Shown here one piece after another: positions 47,331 to 50,793 of a stretch of 50,793 nucleotides of DNA; position 1 is the first letter of the stretch; the number at the start of each line of letters is the position of its first letter. The DNA lies in the IMG/VR virus record IMGVR_UViG_3300049914_000028, positions 1 through 50,793 of that record; one strand, written 5' to 3'. This stretch comes from a virus. The notes beneath the pieces were generated by a model. The model made no database searches. It had not been told where the DNA came from and saw only the letters and a program-made list of their open reading frames with translations. The position numbers were made by a program, and so were the translations under genes.

Positions 47331-48605
47331 ATGCCCGACATTAGTTATCAGCAACGATTACTTGCGGCGATGCAAGACCCGAATTCCGAAAGTTCTCCTA
47401 TGGGCGCATTGCGGGCGCTTGGCGGTTCAATCGGAAACGCATGGCAGGGGTATCAGGGAAGGACCGACGAACAGGATGCGACAAAGTTCTTTATAGATAA
47501 TCCCGCTACCCCGGAGACTATTCAACAATTCGGCGCAGCCCACCCGCAGATGCCGATGGTGGATGTTTATAGAATTGCCGGGTTGATTAAAACCCAAAAG
47601 AAGGCGCAACAGGCAAAAGATATGTTCAAGGCCCTCGATAGTGCTGTTGCAAACGGGGTGGAACTTGACGAAAAGAAACTTGCGGAAATTCATGCACAGT
47701 ACCCGGACGTTCCTCAAACAGATGTAATGCAGTTAATGGAACTCAAACAAAAGGTTGGTCACGGGTTTGATGAAGCGAAGAAACTCAGAGACGAGAATAC
47801 TCGTCAAGTGGGGTTGAGTAAGGAACTCGATAAAATGACTTCTCCTTATCAGGTTGTGGAAGGGGTTGAATCGCAACCCGTTACTGACCCTAATGCCACG
47901 ATGGGCGGAGAAACAAGTTATCCAGCACTTAAAATGAAAACCGTCACGCCGAAAGTAACGGCGGCGGAACTATACCGGGCGGTTATACCTTATTTAGACG
48001 CTAAAGATGCCGCGACATTGGTTGGTAAAATGGCGGAAACTGAAAGAAAAGATCAAGGTCTTACTATAAAGGATGTCTTTGAACATGGGTATAAATATAC
48101 TCCCGAATCCTTAAAGGTATTTAGTAAGTCGTTTGATGTAGGCGATTTGGTGCCGATAGAAAAAGTAACGACCCCGCAAATCCGTTCCGTTGATCGTGGG
48201 GATGTGGTTGACATTTACGAAAATGGCGTGAAGGTTAGGACGGAAAAGAAGGGTATGACGCCAAATCAGGCGGCGAAACCCGAGGAAGGTCCGACCTCTG
48301 CCGACCTGAAACGGTTGGGTGAGATGATAACGGCGGCAACCAATAGTGGAAAAGAAGACCCGAGCGCAAACGACAAAGCACTTATTACAAAGGCCGCGAA
48401 TATGGCCGGATATGACTTTGTAAATACCAAAGGTTCGACTCCGGGTGTTCTGTGGGGCACTAATCCGACAAGTACGTGGGATTTGGTTCCGAAAGTGGCG
48501 ACGACGATTTCCAAGACGGGTGGGAACGGCAAGAAACAAATCGGAACCAAGGGTGGAAAGCCGGTTTATGACCTTGGCAACGGGCAATGGCAGGTAGGGG
48601 ATTAG
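47331..48605 (+). CDS. Virion-associated protein, probable ejection component
   Basis: The protein has 424 residues, helical for its first 170 (AAMQDPNSESSPMGALRALG, NAWQGYQGRTDEQDATKFF, MELKQKVGHGFDEAKKLRDE) and mixed afterwards with a basic, Gly-rich C-terminus. GGAGG precedes the ATG. It directly precedes the giant gene, with only one base between its stop and that gene's GTG. Ejection-type function is inferred from position. Confidence 0.65.
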   Translation: MPDISYQQRLLAAMQDPNSESSPMGALRALGGSIGNAWQGYQGRTDEQDATKFFIDNPATPETIQQFGAAHPQMPMVDVYRIAGLIKTQKKAQQAKDMFKALDSAVANGVELDEKKLAEIHAQYPDVPQTDVMQLMELKQKVGHGFDEAKKLRDENTRQVGLSKELDKMTSPYQVVEGVESQPVTDPNATMGGETSYPALKMKTVTPKVTAAELYRAVIPYLDAKDAATLVGKMAETERKDQGLTIKDVFEHGYKYTPESLKVFSKSFDVGDLVPIEKVTTPQIRSVDRGDVVDIYENGVKVRTEKKGMTPNQAAKPEEGPTSADLKRLGEMITAATNSGKEDPSANDKALITKAANMAGYDFVNTKGSTPGVLWGTNPTSTWDLVPKVATTISKTGGNGKKQIGTKGGKPVYDLGNGQWQVGD

Positions 48606-48606
48606 G

Positions 48607-50793
48607 GTGGAAATAGTTCAGGCGGATTCCATAGAACTTGATAAGGGGTCAAACATCTTCGCTGCTGGTTCGTTTGAACTGGACGCGCCGAAGTCGAACC
48701 TTGCGCCGTTTGATATTGCCCTGTCTGAGGGGGAGAATCCTACGGAAACTGCCAAGAAGATTGTTGTTGGTGGCGGCAATATAGTCCCTGCCGGATCGTT
48801 GAAACTGGATGAAGGAAACTCTATTGTCGATCAAACCGCAGGTTACGCGCATACCACGAGAGCCATTGCCGAAACTGGCGCGGGACTGGCGACCGGATTC
48901 ATTGCATTCCCCGTTTCGCAACTACGTGGATTATGGGAATACGCGATAACATTAGGTGATAAAAAAGCCGCTGCCGCCGCAGAAGAAGCATGGGCCAAAG
49001 CAATTCAGTTTGAACCGACCACAAAAGAAGCTCAAGGTGTAATGCAGACGGTCAGTATGGCTATTGGACCAATATTCAATACCCTAAAGCAGATGGGGGA
49101 ATCTTCTCCTGCTGGATATCCGGGTGGCGTTGCTGCTCAATTAGGGGGAGCGGTTTTACTCGGAAAGGCCGGAAGGGTCATCAAGGGTGAGATAAAAGGG
49201 GGCATTGCCGACGTAAAGGAATCCCTACGCAGTACGGAAGAGGCGTTGAAGTTTGGAGAGGAACCTATTCCCCGCGCGTTGCCTCCGGCGGAGATCCCCA
49301 TTGAGAGAGGAAAGATTGTCGCCCTTGAGTCCATTAAACTGGACGAGGTTACACCAAAAACACTTGTAGCCGAGACTTTACCGTCCCCCTCCCCCCTGCC
49401 GGAAGTGGGGGCAAAGGGTGAACCATATTGGCCGAAGTCCGATGAGGCAAGATTCGCTTTTGATGAAATGAAAAGTCAACTTGAAGCAGGCGCGCCAAGA
49501 GGCGTCAACGAAATTGAAGGCGAAACTTTTGCGTTTGGTTCGTCTTATCCGCAGTGGTTTAGAGATATTTCTAAAAAGCATGATATGAAGGCAAAAGATA
49601 CCATTTCATTTATCAATAAATATCTGTTAGGAACGGAACCTGTTCCCCGTACATTCAAGGGGCAACTTACCGATAGACAAGGGGCAATATATGATGATAT
49701 AATTAAGGCCGCAAAAAAGGAGGCAGAACCTTATGGCAGAATCCAAGAAGACATTGACGCCCTCGCAGGAGCGGATAAAGAAAGTGTTAAAAATGCGTTT
49801 CTTGAAGAAATTGAAGCAGAAGAGGGACTTACAGAATCAGAACTCGTCTTCGCCGCACGAGACGCAGAAGAGTTCTTAACTCCAAAGAAACCACTCTTCA
49901 CGAATAAAACCGGTGAAGGTAGAGTAACCAAGGCCGCAAACGACATCAATAAGGCGATGGTCGAAAAGGGTTTTGAAGAATTATCCCAAGATCAACTTGC
50001 GATGTATGACCCGATTACAAAAGCGGCGACAACCCAAAAAATTGCAGACATGATGTCTGATACGCAGAAGTCAAAGGATATGGCGGCAGGAAGGGAATCC
50101 TTTCCTTCGGGGACCAATGGAGCAGAAAAACAGGTCTTGTTTAACGCAGTAAAGAAAAAGGCATTCGCAGAGGGCGACGTTGATACAATGATGAATTTGG
50201 CACGGTCGCCGATGGCTACAGAGAGAAGTGTTGCGGCTCAGACCCTGGGAGCATCGGGATGGGATAATAGTCTTGAAGACCCCGTTAAGGTCATGCAGGA
50301 TGTGTCTAAGGCGCGGACGGAACAAATAGCCAAAATAACCGGAAAGAAACCTTCTACGGCGGAAGAAGTGGCAAAACTAAGCCAACATGTGACAGATTTA
50401 GAGGCGGCACTTGCAGAGCGAAGGGCTATCACAACCGTCGAGAAGATAAAAAACGAGGTTGCAAAGGAACAACGCCAGACTAAACGGACATACGCGAAAC
50501 AGGAACTTTCAACCGAATTTGATGGATTGATAAAGGAACTCAATTCTGTCCTCGGCGGTCAATTAAGTATGGGCGTTGACCCGACGGCTGCGTTAATTCT
50601 CGGCAAGATGGCAAAGAACAGAGTCCAGTCGGGTATTATTACAGTCGAAGGGTTAGTGGATTCCATCTATACCGCCGTGAAGAACGCCGGTCTTGATCTG
50701 AGCAAACGCGACATCATGGATGCGATTTCGGGATATGGAAAATATAAGCAACTTTCAAAAGATGAGATATTGGTGCAGTTACGCGACCTCAAA
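48607..50793 (+). CDS. N-terminal half of giant virion/polyvalent-type protein (continues at 1)
   Basis: GTG start one base after the previous stop; GGGGATTAGGG is a weak ribosome site. 729 codons remain open to the last base. The N-terminus contains a repeated phrase (VQADSIELDKGSNIFAAGSF ... IVPAGSLKLDEGNSI), two to three short beta-like repeats. A hydrophobic helix follows (ETGAGLATGFIAFPVSQLRG). The rest is charged and helical, with SIYTAVKNAGLDLSKRDIMD and ISGYGKYKQLSKDEI at the end, which join smoothly to MQQISKLEDLQ at base 1. The joined segment is familiar from giant phage polyvalent proteins. Confidence 0.85.
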   Translation, partial: MEIVQADSIELDKGSNIFAAGSFELDAPKSNLAPFDIALSEGENPTETAKKIVVGGGNIVPAGSLKLDEGNSIVDQTAGYAHTTRAIAETGAGLATGFIAFPVSQLRGLWEYAITLGDKKAAAAAEEAWAKAIQFEPTTKEAQGVMQTVSMAIGPIFNTLKQMGESSPAGYPGGVAAQLGGAVLLGKAGRVIKGEIKGGIADVKESLRSTEEALKFGEEPIPRALPPAEIPIERGKIVALESIKLDEVTPKTLVAETLPSPSPLPEVGAKGEPYWPKSDEARFAFDEMKSQLEAGAPRGVNEIEGETFAFGSSYPQWFRDISKKHDMKAKDTISFINKYLLGTEPVPRTFKGQLTDRQGAIYDDIIKAAKKEAEPYGRIQEDIDALAGADKESVKNAFLEEIEAEEGLTESELVFAARDAEEFLTPKKPLFTNKTGEGRVTKAANDINKAMVEKGFEELSQDQLAMYDPITKAATTQKIADMMSDTQKSKDMAAGRESFPSGTNGAEKQVLFNAVKKKAFAEGDVDTMMNLARSPMATERSVAAQTLGASGWDNSLEDPVKVMQDVSKARTEQIAKITGKKPSTAEEVAKLSQHVTDLEAALAERRAITTVEKIKNEVAKEQRQTKRTYAKQELSTEFDGLIKELNSVLGGQLSMGVDPTAALILGKMAKNRVQSGIITVEGLVDSIYTAVKNAGLDLSKRDIMDAISGYGKYKQLSKDEILVQLRDLK

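Overview
The window reads as one complete, circularly closed genome of a temperate, probably short-tailed (podovirus-like) phage. The last gene (48607 onward) runs off the right end exactly on a codon boundary and continues in frame at base 1, giving one protein of about 1378 residues. Host inference: a 27-base copy of the 3' end of a selenocysteine tRNA gene (selC) lies beside an integrase remnant, and a textbook sigma-54 promoter is present. The host is therefore probably a selenocysteine-using, RpoN-containing bacterium. Many small genes resemble those of phages and prophages from anaerobic Deltaproteobacteria-like hosts, but this is inference and no host gene is present to confirm it.

Layout. 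(1) 17.9 to 7.6 kb, leftward: early/accessory operon of many short genes in ATGA overlaps. It includes a pentapeptide-repeat protein, zinc-ribbon proteins, small membrane proteins, a PD-(D/E)XK nuclease next to a conserved zinc-ribbon protein (a likely recombination pair), a cytosine methyltransferase coupled to an orphan IS607-type serine recombinase, then an integrase remnant and the selC attachment core. (2) 17.9 to 18.0 kb: divergent promoter region with a small XRE repressor gene. (3) 18.0 to 23.5 kb, rightward: two HNH proteins, a deoxyribosyltransferase-like protein, a metallopeptidase-like protein, a phosphoesterase, a replication initiator and a sigma-region-4-like regulator. (4) 26.0 to 23.6 kb, leftward: seven small genes behind a sigma-54 promoter with three upstream dyads, closed by an intrinsic terminator. 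(5) 26.5 to 28.1 kb: nuclease, HTH regulator and small terminase, then a cluster of DnaA boxes.

(6) 28.4 kb through the origin of coordinates to 7.6 kb, rightward: the late region. It has large terminase, portal, scaffold, Mu gpT-like capsid, connector, tail/stabilisation proteins, large low-complexity virion proteins, the 1378-residue protein, tail fibre, and a lysis block (endolysin, holin-like membrane proteins, overlapping spanin-like pair). Two GIY-YIG homing endonuclease genes sit between structural genes, and each ends in what looks like a recoded copy of the C-terminus of the gene before it. Three copies of a covarying double-hairpin RNA element ending in a T-tract punctuate the late region; two of them bracket the scaffold-capsid block.

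No DNA polymerase, helicase or primase was recognised, so replication presumably relies on the host, consistent with the initiator gene and the DnaA boxes.
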